Positions 54,464 to 62,020 of a stretch of 64,000 nucleotides of DNA are shown piece by piece. Under the pieces are notes generated by a model. It was given only the letters and a program-made list of their open reading frames with translations. It made no database searches and was not told the origin of the DNA. Where the stretch lies: positions 84,855 to 148,854 of the forward strand of contig CAUWFE010000001.1 of assembly GCA_963558185.1 (NCBI GenBank), in the 5' to 3' direction. Within the stretch, counting starts at the first letter, position 1; each line of letters starts with the position of its first letter. The position numbers were made by a program, and so were the translations under genes. Source of the DNA: UMGS1663 sp963558185. GTDB lineage: Bacteria; Bacillota; Clostridia; TANB77; CAG-508.

Positions 54464-54494
54464 TTGACTTTACACTTACTGTATACTTTATACT
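54464..54494 (+). promoter_or_regulatory. MerR-type promoter and operator
   Basis: TTGACT (54464-54469) and TATACT (54489-54494) are separated by 19 bp, the long spacer of MerR-activated promoters. The spacer contains the imperfect dyad ACTTTACACT-T-ACTGTATACT (54467-54487). Confidence 0.75.
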
Positions 54495-54518
54495 GAAAGT
54501 AGAAAAGGAGTGTAATAT

Positions 54519-55145
54519 ATGAAAGAAAATATAATTTTTAGAAAATTTAAAGAAGAAGATTCAAAAAAAATTGAGGACATTATAATAGAAGCATGGAATT
54601 ATAATGAATTATGTTCGCCTAAAACAGCACATAAAATGGCAAAGGTGTTTTTAAGTAGTTGTTTAACAAATCAAACATATACTCAAGTTGCATTATTAGA
54701 TAATCAGCCAATAGGGGTTATAATGGCTAGAAATGCCAAAACACATAAATGTCCTTTAAAATATAGGATAAGGCAAGTATTTAATATTATAGCATTATAT
54801 TTATGCAAAGAAGGAAGAAATACATCAAGAATTTTTTCAAATGTAAGTGAAATTGATAGAGAACTTTTAAATAAAAGTGAAAAAGAATATGAGGGAGAAT
54901 TAGCGTTTTTTGCAATATCTAGCAAAGCTAAAGGAAAAGGGATAGGTAAAAAAATGTTTAGCGATATGCTAGAGTATATGAATTCACAAAATATTAAAAA
55001 TTTTTATTTATATACAGATACAACATGTAATTATGGATTTTATGAACATCAAGGTATGACGAGACGTAATGAAAAATCACAAACTTTTATGATAAAAGGA
55101 AAACCAGCAGAAATGACATTTTTTATATATGATTATGATATATAA
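54519..55145 (+). CDS. GNAT-family N-acetyltransferase
   Basis: A 208-aa GNAT protein. The acetyl-CoA motif A is FFAISSKAKGKGIGKKMF; motif B is FYEHQGM. The substrate is unknown. Control by a MerR regulator with a drug-binding type domain suggests a role in detoxification. AAAAGGAG precedes the ATG. Confidence 0.88.
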   Translation: MKENIIFRKFKEEDSKKIEDIIIEAWNYNELCSPKTAHKMAKVFLSSCLTNQTYTQVALLDNQPIGVIMARNAKTHKCPLKYRIRQVFNIIALYLCKEGRNTSRIFSNVSEIDRELLNKSEKEYEGELAFFAISSKAKGKGIGKKMFSDMLEYMNSQNIKNFYLYTDTTCNYGFYEHQGMTRRNEKSQTFMIKGKPAEMTFFIYDYDI

Positions 55146-55208
55146 TATTTTTGTATTTTAATGCAGTTTTTAAAGAAACGAATAAAAAATTATAAAATTT
55201 ATGGAGTG

Positions 55209-55223
55209 ATTACGGAGCAGGTA
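55209..55223. repeat. att-like 15-bp repeat, copy 1 (tRNA-Gly 3'-end similarity)
   Basis: ATTACGGAGCAGGTA differs at one base from 55837-55851. The GGAGCAGGTA part is the reverse complement of the 3' end of tRNA-Gly(TCC). Confidence 0.5.
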
Positions 55224-55354
55224 TGCGAAAAAATATAACTGCTATTGGTAATGCTCTTTTTATATAATTCGATTTATTGATAATAGTTTATCATGAAAAG
55301 AATTTTTTATAATAAGTTTATCACAAAATATCTCAGAATTTTTGTTCGTGAGTG

Positions 55355-55383
55355 TTGCTTTTTTCAATTTCATATGCTATATT
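55355..55383 (+). promoter_or_regulatory. Promoter of the type I toxin mRNA
   Basis: TTGCTT (55355-55360), a 17-bp spacer and TATATT (55378-55383). The start site is predicted near 55391, at the shared 35-nt sequence. Confidence 0.65.
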
Positions 55384-55390
55384 ATCTAAC

Positions 55391-55425
55391 ATAGGAAATG
55401 AGAATAAGCAGATGTGTGTTGCCAC
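55391..55425 (+). repeat. 35-nt sequence shared by both RNAs of the type I locus, toxin side
   Basis: It begins ATAGGAAATGA and ends GTTGCCAC. The antisense RNA begins with the same sequence on the opposite strand (55658-55624), so the two form an inverted repeat around the toxin gene. Confidence 0.75.
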
Positions 55426-55468
55426 TTTACTTCATAGTTTTTTACTATGGGAAAGTGAGGTGGTGTTT

Positions 55469-55570
55469 ATGGAATTTATATTATTTTTAATATATGCATT
55501 GGGATTTTCCCTTACTATAAACGTAGCCTTATTAGCAATTATATACATAATTTGGACAAATAAGGAATAA
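55469..55570 (+). CDS. Predicted type I toxin, 33-aa membrane peptide
   Basis: A 33-aa peptide, almost entirely hydrophobic (LFLIYALGFSLTINVALLAI core) with a short polar end WTNKE. GAGGTGGTG lies 4 nt before the ATG and is partly masked by a 5'-UTR hairpin (CATAG/CTATG plus CACTTT/AAAGTG, 55423-55459). The gene ends at a bidirectional terminator and faces a convergent antisense promoter, the layout of Fst/par-like type I toxin systems. A longer in-frame ORF from 55352 has no ribosome site. Confidence 0.7.
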   Translation: MEFILFLIYALGFSLTINVALLAIIYIIWTNKE

Positions 55571-55658
55571 TAAAAACACTACATTTTGCTTTGGACAGGC
55601 AATGTAGTGTTTGTTACATTTATGTGGCAACATACATTTCTGTATGTTCATTTCCTAT
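55568..55658 (-). ncRNA. Predicted antisense antitoxin RNA
   Basis: About 90 nt, from the minus-strand promoter to the shared terminator. Its 3' part is complementary to the end of the toxin mRNA. Its 5' 35 nt repeat the toxin mRNA 5' end. It contains a small hairpin ACATAC/GTATGT. Confidence 0.6.
55571..55616. terminator. Bidirectional terminator of the type I locus
   Basis: A 12-bp stem AAACACTACATT/AATGTAGTGTTT (55574-55585, 55601-55612) with a strong T run on the minus strand and a weaker one on the plus strand. Confidence 0.85.
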
Positions 55659-55662
55659 ATTT

Positions 55663-55691
55663 ATTATACTAAGTTTTTATACAAATGTCAA
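55663..55691 (-). promoter_or_regulatory. Antisense RNA promoter
   Basis: Minus strand TTGACA (55691-55686), a 17-bp spacer and TATAAT (55668-55663); both boxes are consensus. Confidence 0.85.
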
Positions 55692-55836
55692 TTAATTTTA
55701 TGAATGCTTTCATGTTATTTCAAAAAAGAAAAAAATAAGCCGACTAAATCGACTTATATATGTGAAATGATATTCACTTTTTTGTTTTCTTTAAACTCAC
55801 TTGTTGCAATACTTTCAAGTGGTTCGACGAAAATGC

Positions 55837-55851
55837 ATTATGGAGCAGGTA
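55837..55851. repeat. att-like 15-bp repeat, copy 2, next to the integrase
   Basis: ATTATGGAGCAGGTA, continuing GTCGGAA. TGGAGCAGGTAG is identical to the reverse complement of the tRNA-Gly(TCC) 3' end. Its position 106 bp from the end of the integrase gene suits a prophage attachment site. Confidence 0.55.
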
Positions 55852-55875
55852 GTCGGAAATAACTAACTATAGAAT

Positions 55876-55914
55876 TTATCCGATGTACTGATATTACTAC
55901 AATACATCGGATAA
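55876..55914 (-). terminator. Hairpin after the integrase gene
   Basis: A perfect 12-bp stem TTATCCGATGTA/TACATCGGATAA with a 15-nt loop. The T tract on the minus strand is weak. Confidence 0.55.
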
Positions 55915-55956
55915 AAGTATTTGATAAATTATTTTTTAATGCAATTTTAATGCAGT

Positions 55957-57369
55957 TTATGCACATATTTTTATTTTTAATTTTTGTTTACCATAGTAGG
56001 TACGACAATTTTTTAATTGCCTATTTCTATATTTTGCAAGTATATGACCATAAGTTTCCTTTATTTGGCGGTCATCTACATGTCCAAGAATAGTAGCTAT
56101 AACAAGCAAGTCCATTCCGGCTTCGATCATTCTTGTAACAGCAGTATGCCTACACATATGAGTGTGACATCCTTTTGAAAGTTCTAGTTTTACTCCTGCT
56201 TCTCTACAAATTCTTTTAAAAATATTATTTAAGCAGCGGTGGTCTATATAACTACCATCTAATTGGCAGAATAGAAGATTTTCTTTATTATAATGGTTGC
56301 TTTTAGCATTTTTAATTTGATCCTTTATAATAGTAATCATAAGTTCTTCATCAAATATATCAAAAGGTACAAATCTTTCATCTAACATACCTTGCTCTAT
56401 TTTTTTATGACCTGTTTTAGTAGTATTTCCCATTATAATCTTACCATCATCACAAGATAGAGTTCTGCTTATAATAAATCCATTAGCTTTAAAATCAATA
56501 TTTTTAGTAATATTAATAGCACCAAGCTCTCCAATTCTAGCAGCAGACAATAATGCACATATAAACAAATTTCTTAATGTTCTTTCATCATAATTACATT
56601 TAGAGCTTTTTATCAATGGTTTAGTTAAAAGATATTCCATAAGTTTTCGTTGTTCTTCGACTTCAAATGCTTGTACAGGTTCTCTTTTTTGTATAGAAAC
56701 AGGTATAAAGGTTCGTAACATTGGATTATCTGGATATGCTATTATTTTGTCCATTACACATTGCATAAATCCAGCCTTCAATTTAGCAAAAATTTTATCT
56801 ATTTCTCCTTGAGATAAATGCCTAATAGAATTAAGAAAATTTTGGATTTCTTCATATGTTACCTTTTGAACAGGTTTCTTAAAATCTTCCCAATTTTCAA
56901 TATAATTATAATGATATTTATCCTTATCTTTAGTATTTTTTATTATTTTACCTGCTTCAAATTTTGTATTACCTATTTTTTTTACTATTTCTATAATAGT
57001 GATACCATTCTTTTTTACATATGATTTAGTTTGTATTTGAGCTTCAATTTCTTTTTTTCTTTCTACAGATTCAGTTCTAGTATTTGCATTGGAAACTGTA
57101 GTTCTTGAACCATCATCAAGAGTAATTTGTGCAGGATATCTATTGTAGCAATAAAACCTATCACAAACTCCTTTTTTTAGACATACTGTACACTCAATAC
57201 ATTTTTGACATTTATTTGTTCCAGAACGATTATTACATAAAGACCAATTATCACAATTTTTACATATGTCACACACAAAATTTAAACGTTTTTCTTTTCT
57301 ATCGATTTTTTGAATAGTATTATAAATACTACCTTCTTTATTTCCTTTTCTTCCAATTTTCTTTGCCAT
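55957..57369 (-). CDS. int: Prophage tyrosine integrase with Cys-rich N-terminal insert
   Basis: A 470-aa tyrosine recombinase. Catalytic residues are R278 (AARIGE), K318, H404 and R407 (HMCRHT), H430 (LGHVDD) and Y440. Residues 33-74 contain ten cysteines in CxxC-type spacing, between a basic arm and the core-binding domain; phage integrases usually lack such a zinc-finger-like block. The ATG at 57369 follows GGAGG; the upstream in-frame ATG has none. It reads towards the att-like site, as at a prophage end. Confidence 0.92.
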   Translation of the reverse strand: MAKKIGRKGNKEGSIYNTIQKIDRKEKRLNFVCDICKNCDNWSLCNNRSGTNKCQKCIECTVCLKKGVCDRFYCYNRYPAQITLDDGSRTTVSNANTRTESVERKKEIEAQIQTKSYVKKNGITIIEIVKKIGNTKFEAGKIIKNTKDKDKYHYNYIENWEDFKKPVQKVTYEEIQNFLNSIRHLSQGEIDKIFAKLKAGFMQCVMDKIIAYPDNPMLRTFIPVSIQKREPVQAFEVEEQRKLMEYLLTKPLIKSSKCNYDERTLRNLFICALLSAARIGELGAINITKNIDFKANGFIISRTLSCDDGKIIMGNTTKTGHKKIEQGMLDERFVPFDIFDEELMITIIKDQIKNAKSNHYNKENLLFCQLDGSYIDHRCLNNIFKRICREAGVKLELSKGCHTHMCRHTAVTRMIEAGMDLLVIATILGHVDDRQIKETYGHILAKYRNRQLKNCRTYYGKQKLKIKICA

Positions 57370-57473
57370 AAAAAACCTCCAATTTTCAAATATTTTTCTT
57401 ATTAAACACTTGAAAAATGGAGATAATTTGTATATAATACAAAAGTAATCACTTTTCAAAGTGTTTACGCCTA

Positions 57474-57511
57474 GGATAATGTGTTGAGCGGCAAACTACT
57501 TCACATTATCC
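57474..57511. repeat. 10-bp stem-loop between integrase and HIRAN gene
   Basis: GGATAATGTG/CACATTATCC. On the plus strand the T-rich tract ACTTTTATTTTTTT follows. The left arm runs into the 12-bp repeat at 57481. Confidence 0.65.
57481..57492. repeat. 12-bp inverted repeat, left copy
   Basis: GTGTTGAGCGGC, the exact reverse complement of 59147-59158. The two copies bracket the HIRAN-repressor-Cro segment. Confidence 0.8.
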
Positions 57512-57515
57512 ACTT

Positions 57516-57980
57516 TTATTTTTTTATCAATAATTTAATTTTTAAATAATAAATATTCTTATTATTTTCATTCAAAAAAGTATTCATATCAGCAACAGTT
57601 ACTTTTATAATTCTATTGCTTGATATTTTATTACATATTTCAAAAGCATTTTCTGCAGGAATGTTACCAAGAATTTTGTCATCTAATGTTTTCACATATA
57701 CTGCATCTTGATTTTTATATTTATAAGGTACGAGTTTTAACTCTTGTCCAGCAGATAACTTAGAAATAAGTTTTTGCCTATCTGTTCCATCTTCATTTTT
57801 AAATGTTACACCAGATATTTTCAATACCCAAGTTCTATTATTATTATCTGCAATATTTGTATTTTCTTTCGAATATGTTGACTTAAGACAGAAATATACA
57901 ATTAACCATATTCCATAAGTAATGAACATTAAAAGTATGTTTATCCATAAATATCTTTTATTCATAATAAAGTTTTTCAT
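57516..57980 (-). CDS. Membrane-anchored HIRAN-domain protein
   Basis: A 154-aa protein. One N-terminal membrane helix (LWINILLMFITYGIWLIVYF) precedes a HIRAN-like domain (ISGVTFKNEDGTDRQKLISK, then GQELKLVPYKYKNQDAVYV and ILGNIPAE). HIRAN domains bind DNA ends in SNF2 proteins; stand-alone copies occur in phages. The ATG follows AAAGGGG. It is probably cotranscribed with the repressor. Confidence 0.7.
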   Translation of the reverse strand: MKNFIMNKRYLWINILLMFITYGIWLIVYFCLKSTYSKENTNIADNNNRTWVLKISGVTFKNEDGTDRQKLISKLSAGQELKLVPYKYKNQDAVYVKTLDDKILGNIPAENAFEICNKISSNRIIKVTVADMNTFLNENNKNIYYLKIKLLIKK

Positions 57981-58718
57981 TTAATTACCCCTTTCATATC
58001 CGAAATGACCTATTACAGTTCCTAGAATTTTAATTTTAGATTTTTCACATGCTTTTGTTTTATATTTACTATTATTAGACAATGGTTCTAATAAAACTAA
58101 ATCTCCCTGTGGAGTAATTTTTCTAATAATGGTTTTGTTATCTATAGAAACAAGTGCAATAGTATTTGTTTTTATGTTAGAATTTTTTTTCATTAAAATA
58201 TAATCGCCTTCATTATACTTTTGATTCATACTATCATCAGAAACTTTTATATAAAAGAAATTTTTAGGAGAATCTATATTATATAATTTAGTATCTATCG
58301 TAATAAAATCATCAATATATTTTTGTGTTAATTTGAAATTTTTTTCATGTATCCTAATGTAAACTGGAATAGGGGATAAGGATTTAAGATTAGGCTTATC
58401 CATATAATTTAATATATTTTCTTTTTTTTCATTCAAGGGTATCTTATTAGAATTACTTTGAAATGATACACAATTTTTATAATTTATATGAGATTCATTT
58501 GGTTCCGCAGAAACATCATATCCCATTAGCCATGCTTCATTAGTATTTAGTGCAATAGCTATTAGTGTAAGTCTTTTTTGTGATGCTTTCCAATCACCAG
58601 ACAAATACCTACTAATAGATGATTTATCAATGTGTGTTTTATTTGCTAAATCAATAGGTCTCATATTATTTCTTTTTAGAGCTAAATCTAATCTGTTAGC
58701 AAAACTATCTATTAACAT
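57981..58718 (-). CDS. Prophage CI-like repressor (XRE HTH plus S24 peptidase domain)
   Basis: A 245-aa LexA/CI-type repressor. Residues 5-66 are an XRE helix-turn-helix (MRPIDLANKTHIDKSSISRY). Residues about 115-243 are an S24 domain with Ser163 in KVSDDSMNQKYNEGD; the expected catalytic Lys falls near R199-K200 in NKTIIRKI, so self-cleavage is uncertain. The ATG at 58718 follows GGAGGTGG. Its promoter carries operator O1. Confidence 0.9.
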   Translation of the reverse strand: MLIDSFANRLDLALKRNNMRPIDLANKTHIDKSSISRYLSGDWKASQKRLTLIAIALNTNEAWLMGYDVSAEPNESHINYKNCVSFQSNSNKIPLNEKKENILNYMDKPNLKSLSPIPVYIRIHEKNFKLTQKYIDDFITIDTKLYNIDSPKNFFYIKVSDDSMNQKYNEGDYILMKKNSNIKTNTIALVSIDNKTIIRKITPQGDLVLLEPLSNNSKYKTKACEKSKIKILGTVIGHFGYERGN

Positions 58719-58737
58719 ATTCCACCTCCATACCCGT

Positions 58738-58766
58738 ATTATATAGAAAAGTTGAGAAAAAATCAA
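58738..58766 (-). promoter_or_regulatory. Repressor promoter
   Basis: Minus strand TTGATT (58766-58761), a 17-bp spacer and TATAAT (58743-58738). The -35 box lies inside operator O1, implying autoregulation. Confidence 0.75.
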
Positions 58767-58767
58767 G
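58751..58767. promoter_or_regulatory. Operator O1
   Basis: GTTGAGAAAAAATCAAG, a 17-bp site of the form TTGA-N7-TCAA, overlapping the repressor promoter. Confidence 0.75.
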
Positions 58768-58792
58768 CTTTTTAAAGATAATAATAAAAAAA

Positions 58793-58809
58793 GTTGAGAA
58801 AAAATCAAA
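58793..58809. promoter_or_regulatory. Operator O2
   Basis: GTTGAGAAAAAATCAAA, same 16-bp core as O1, 42 bp from it and just upstream of the Cro promoter -35 box. Confidence 0.75.
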
Positions 58810-58815
58810 AAAGTA

Positions 58816-58844
58816 TTGACATATTTTTTATGCTTTGATAATAT
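58816..58844 (+). promoter_or_regulatory. Early (Cro-side) lytic promoter
   Basis: TTGACA (58816-58821), a 17-bp spacer and TAATAT (58839-58844), between O2 and O3. Confidence 0.75.
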
Positions 58845-58851
58845 AATTGCA

Positions 58852-58868
58852 GTTGAGAAAATATCAAC
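58852..58868. promoter_or_regulatory. Operator O3
   Basis: GTTGAGAAAATATCAAC, a near-perfect dyad at the start site of the early promoter. Confidence 0.8.
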
Positions 58869-58890
58869 AAAAAGAAAGGAGGAAATTTAA

Positions 58891-59145
58891 ATGGAACAAA
58901 AGGTAATATATGACTATAACAAATTAAGAGGTAGAATTAAAGAATACTTTGGTACGATAGATAATTTTGCAGAAAAAATGAATTTATCTTCAACAGCAGT
59001 AATAAATAAATTGTGTAATAGAAGCCCTTTTAAGCAACCAGAAATTACTCTTGCATGTACATTGTTAGAAATAACAGATGAAGAAATACATATATATTTT
59101 TTTACATTAAAAGTTGATAAAATATCAACTAATAAAATAATATAA
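58891..59145 (+). CDS. Cro-like regulator (DUF739-like)
   Basis: An 84-aa helix-turn-helix protein (GTIDNFAEKMNLSSTAVINK) of the type encoded divergently to CI in Firmicute phages. AAAGGAGG precedes the ATG. A fourth operator copy, the most symmetric, lies inside its 3' coding end. Confidence 0.8.
   Translation: MEQKVIYDYNKLRGRIKEYFGTIDNFAEKMNLSSTAVINKLCNRSPFKQPEITLACTLLEITDEEIHIYFFTLKVDKISTNKII
59113..59129. promoter_or_regulatory. Operator O4 inside the Cro-like gene
   Basis: GTTGATAAAATATCAAC, a perfect dyad matching O1-O3, 261 bp from O3. Confidence 0.65.
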
Positions 59146-59146
59146 T

Positions 59147-59158
59147 GCCGCTCAACAC
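59147..59158. repeat. 12-bp inverted repeat, right copy
   Basis: GCCGCTCAACAC, reverse complement of 57481-57492, 1 bp after the stop of the Cro-like gene. Confidence 0.8.
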
Positions 59159-59179
59159 AAAACAGAAGGAGGGAGGAAA

Positions 59180-59494
59180 TTGAAAAAGAAAATTGAACCT
59201 TCTATGACCTGGGAAGAAGCACCAGATACTATTGGACCAGATGAACTTGCAAAAATTCTAGGAGTAGGAGAACCAAGTGCAAGAAATAAGTTCGATGAAA
59301 AAGGGTTTCCAAGAATACCAGGTCTAGGAAATTTAAGAAAAGCAGATAAACAAGCTGTAAGGTTATATTTACAAGGAATAAATATAAAAACAAATCAAAA
59401 AGAAGCAATTACAGGATTATTATTATTCGAAATAAAAAATTTAAATATTAAATTAGAAAATTTATTAGAAAGAGGAAAATTCAATGAAGTTTAA
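59180..59494 (+). CDS. Phage DNA-binding protein, excisionase-like HTH
   Basis: A 104-aa protein. Residues 18-60 (IGPDELAKILGVGEPSARNKF) look like a MerR/excisionase-type winged helix for DNA binding; a coiled coil follows. The start is TTG with GGGAGG 5 nt upstream. It overlaps the next gene. Confidence 0.6.
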   Translation: MKKKIEPSMTWEEAPDTIGPDELAKILGVGEPSARNKFDEKGFPRIPGLGNLRKADKQAVRLYLQGINIKTNQKEAITGLLLFEIKNLNIKLENLLERGKFNEV

Positions 59495-59693
59495 AATAAA
59501 AAACAAGAAAAAATTTATAGTAAGAATATTAGAAATATTAATAATTGTAGCAACAATTATATTAACATTATTAGCTATTAATTATGCGACAGAAGTAAGA
59601 GGATACTCATCAATAGGTGGAGAGTATTTAATACCCATTGGGGGGTTATTTATTATATTAGTAATTGAAACAATTTATGAAGAAAGGGAGTAA
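59484..59693 (+). CDS. Small phage membrane protein
   Basis: A 69-aa basic N-terminus followed by two hydrophobic helices (ILEILIIVATIILTLLAI and LIPIGGLFIILVIETI). Function unknown. GAGGAAAA precedes the ATG within the previous gene. Confidence 0.6.
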   Translation: MKFKIKNKKKFIVRILEILIIVATIILTLLAINYATEVRGYSSIGGEYLIPIGGLFIILVIETIYEERE

Positions 59694-59699
59694 AAAAGT

Positions 59700-59831
59700 A
59701 TGAATATAAGAGATTATTTATTAGACGAAATGAAAAGACTAAATAGAAGAAATGACATTTTAGAGAAAAACATAAATAAGAATGAATTTACAAGTTTAGG
59801 AGTAGAAGAAGCTATACAAAAAAATGCTCTA
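59700..59831 (+). CDS. Small phage ORF, unknown
   Basis: A 43-aa charged helical peptide (begins MNIRDYLLDEMKRLNRRND). AAAGGGAG lies about 10 nt upstream and the spacing to the previous gene is 6 nt, which supports translation. Confidence 0.5.
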
Positions 59832-60020
59832 GCTATGTGCGAGATAGCTAAAGTATGTAATTAATTAGTTTTTGTTTGGATAATTAATTGCATTAAAAAC
59901 AATTTTATAATTAGAAAGTGCAAATATAACAGTAGGACAAACAATATTATATATAACATTTATACGTATTATATTTTATAAAAGTAGTAAAAAATATTAG
60001 AACTAGAAGGGAGGATACAT

Positions 60021-60200
60021 ATGCCAGAATGGTATGAAAAATGGAAGAAATTAATTAATAAATGTAAAAGAATGGGTAGATGTAATTCTATATATTTGTG
60101 GCATGAAATAACATTAGCAAAATTACAAGCTAGAAAAATGGATTTAGAGAAACAAAAAATGCATACTATAGACCGACAAATCAACATAGTATGCAAATAA
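60021..60200 (+). CDS. Small phage ORF, unknown
   Basis: A 59-aa basic helical protein (begins MPEWYEKWKKLINKCKRMG). GGGAGG lies 7 nt before the ATG. No family recognised. Confidence 0.6.
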   Translation: MPEWYEKWKKLINKCKRMGRCNSIYLWHEITLAKLQARKMDLEKQKMHTIDRQINIVCK

Positions 60201-60273
60201 TAAAATAATATGAAAAACATATTTATTTTATTTTAACATAATATTGACAAATATACAATAGGGAGGAAAGAAA

Positions 60274-61035
60274 TTGGATTACATCAGACAACTTGAATCG
60301 TTTTATTCTACATTAGATTACAATTCATTATCTGTAAATGCTATTGCAATATATCAATTTTTATTGCATATAGCATTTAAAACAAATTGGAGTGAAGAAT
60401 TTAAAGTAGCAAATATAACAATTCAAAGTAAATTAAAATTAACAGTTAAACAATTACAGACAGCAAGAAATGAATTAATAGTAAAAAATTATATTTCTTA
60501 TAAGAAGGGGGACAACCAGAATAATGCTCCAAAGTATCGAATTATAAGTCTTTATGAAACACCAAAAAGAAAAATAGGACAAGCAGAAGTAACGTCAGAA
60601 GTACAAGCGGAAGGGCAAGCACTAGGACAGACAGAAGGGCAAGCACATGGGCACATTATTACTATACTATACTTATATTTTAATTATATTATAAATAAGG
60701 ATTCGCAAAAATTTCAAAATATCACATCAGAGGATAAAAAGGCAATTATTAATATACTGATCAGATTAGGAATTTATATTAGAAATAATGAAGTTTTAGA
60801 GTATATGTCAAAACAACAGATTTTAGAAATGCAAGTTCAATATTGGGCAATAAAAGAACTGTATTATAGTCCATATAAAATTTTTTTAAACAATTTAACG
60901 AATGAAAGATTAACATTCAGATTTTTAAAAACGAAGAAATATGTGGATATGAATGAAAATATGAACAAATTTTTAAATTATTTCATTAAATCTTTGCAGG
61001 AAGATTTTTATAAAAATAAAAAAGAAGAGGGATAA
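60274..61035 (+). CDS. Phage replisome-organiser-like HTH protein
   Basis: A 253-aa protein. The N-terminal 100 residues form a winged helix of the replication-organiser/DnaD-N type (SVNAIAIYQFLLHIAFKTNW, then IQSKLKLTVKQLQTARNELI). A Gln/Gly/Glu-rich linker with repeats of the form EGQA-x-GQ (about 112-128) leads to a helical C-terminal domain. It probably recruits host helicase to the phage origin. The start is TTG after GGGAGG. Confidence 0.6.
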   Translation: MDYIRQLESFYSTLDYNSLSVNAIAIYQFLLHIAFKTNWSEEFKVANITIQSKLKLTVKQLQTARNELIVKNYISYKKGDNQNNAPKYRIISLYETPKRKIGQAEVTSEVQAEGQALGQTEGQAHGHIITILYLYFNYIINKDSQKFQNITSEDKKAIINILIRLGIYIRNNEVLEYMSKQQILEMQVQYWAIKELYYSPYKIFLNNLTNERLTFRFLKTKKYVDMNENMNKFLNYFIKSLQEDFYKNKKEEG

Positions 61036-61039
61036 AAAT

Positions 61040-61336
61040 ATGCTTATAAATAAATTAAAATGGCTTGAAACAAGGAATAAACCAGAAAAATTAACAAAAT
61101 ATGAAGAAATACAAGGCAGACATTTAACAAAAGAAAAACCTAAAAAGTTATATGATTATTATATATGTGATTATTGTGGAAAAGAAATAAGAATAGAAGA
61201 AAAATGGGAAAATCAAAAAGGTGGAATAGTAAAAATTCCACAGTCTTTATCAAAATGTTGTTCAGTAGTTAATTTAGCATTACATAATGATTGCTTAAAA
61301 TTAGCTGTAAAAGAATTTGAAGGGAGAAAAATATAA
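61040..61336 (+). CDS. Phage protein with possible zinc site, unknown
   Basis: A 98-aa protein with ICDYCGKEIR and later CC and HNDC, which could together bind zinc. It starts 4 nt after the replication gene with GAGGG upstream. Confidence 0.55.
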   Translation: MLINKLKWLETRNKPEKLTKYEEIQGRHLTKEKPKKLYDYYICDYCGKEIRIEEKWENQKGGIVKIPQSLSKCCSVVNLALHNDCLKLAVKEFEGRKI

Positions 61337-61338
61337 AT

Positions 61339-61644
61339 ATGGCAAGTTTATATACACAAGTTTACCATTTATTTAATATAAATGCAAAAGCTTTTGATAT
61401 CTATTATGCTCTTAAAAATGCATCAATTACGAATACAGGCGATATTTTAGTAATTTGTAGAGACAAAAAAAGAGCAAGGAAATATTTTGAAAATATGACT
61501 CAGAAATTTAGTATTAAGGGAGATTCACGTAAATTAGAAATATACATAGAAGATACAAAGTGTAAATTTAAAGGAATAGAAGAATTAGAAGAAATACATG
61601 ACGGAATAAGAATTAAGAAAGTAATTTTTGAGGAGGAAATATAA
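61339..61644 (+). CDS. Phage protein, unknown
   Basis: A 101-aa mixed alpha/beta protein (ILVICRDKKRARKYFENM). No family recognised. It lies 2 nt after the previous stop and its stop overlaps the next start (TAATG). Confidence 0.55.
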   Translation: MASLYTQVYHLFNINAKAFDIYYALKNASITNTGDILVICRDKKRARKYFENMTQKFSIKGDSRKLEIYIEDTKCKFKGIEELEEIHDGIRIKKVIFEEEI

Positions 61645-62006
61645 TGAAAAAGATAAATATTGAAAATTATTTAAGTAGTATACGATATACAAGCACACAA
61701 GAATTATGTGAAATAACAGGATTAAATGATAGAGAAGTTAGAGAAAAAATAAGTGAATTAAAAAAGCATAGAGTAGTAATATATAGTTCAAGTACAAAAG
61801 GTTACAGATTAGCAAAAGAATATAAATCTATGTCAAAAATAGAAAGAGAAGAGGAAATAAGATTAATACAACGAAGTTTAAATGAGTGTAAATCAAGAAC
61901 AAAAGTTCTTAATAAGCAAAAGAGAAAGTATATAGCATATATAAAAAAAGCTAAACAAATAGAATTAGAAGAGCAAAATGAAAATCATATACCATCGCTA
62001 TATTAG
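61644..62006 (+). CDS. Phage winged-helix protein
   Basis: A 120-aa protein. Residues 15-55 (TSTQELCEITGLNDREVREK, then VVIYSSSTKGYRLAK) form a winged helix. A long basic helix follows. GAGGAGG precedes the ATG. Confidence 0.6.
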   Translation: MKKINIENYLSSIRYTSTQELCEITGLNDREVREKISELKKHRVVIYSSSTKGYRLAKEYKSMSKIEREEEIRLIQRSLNECKSRTKVLNKQKRKYIAYIKKAKQIELEEQNENHIPSLY

Positions 62007-62020
62007 AAAAGGAGGTTCTA

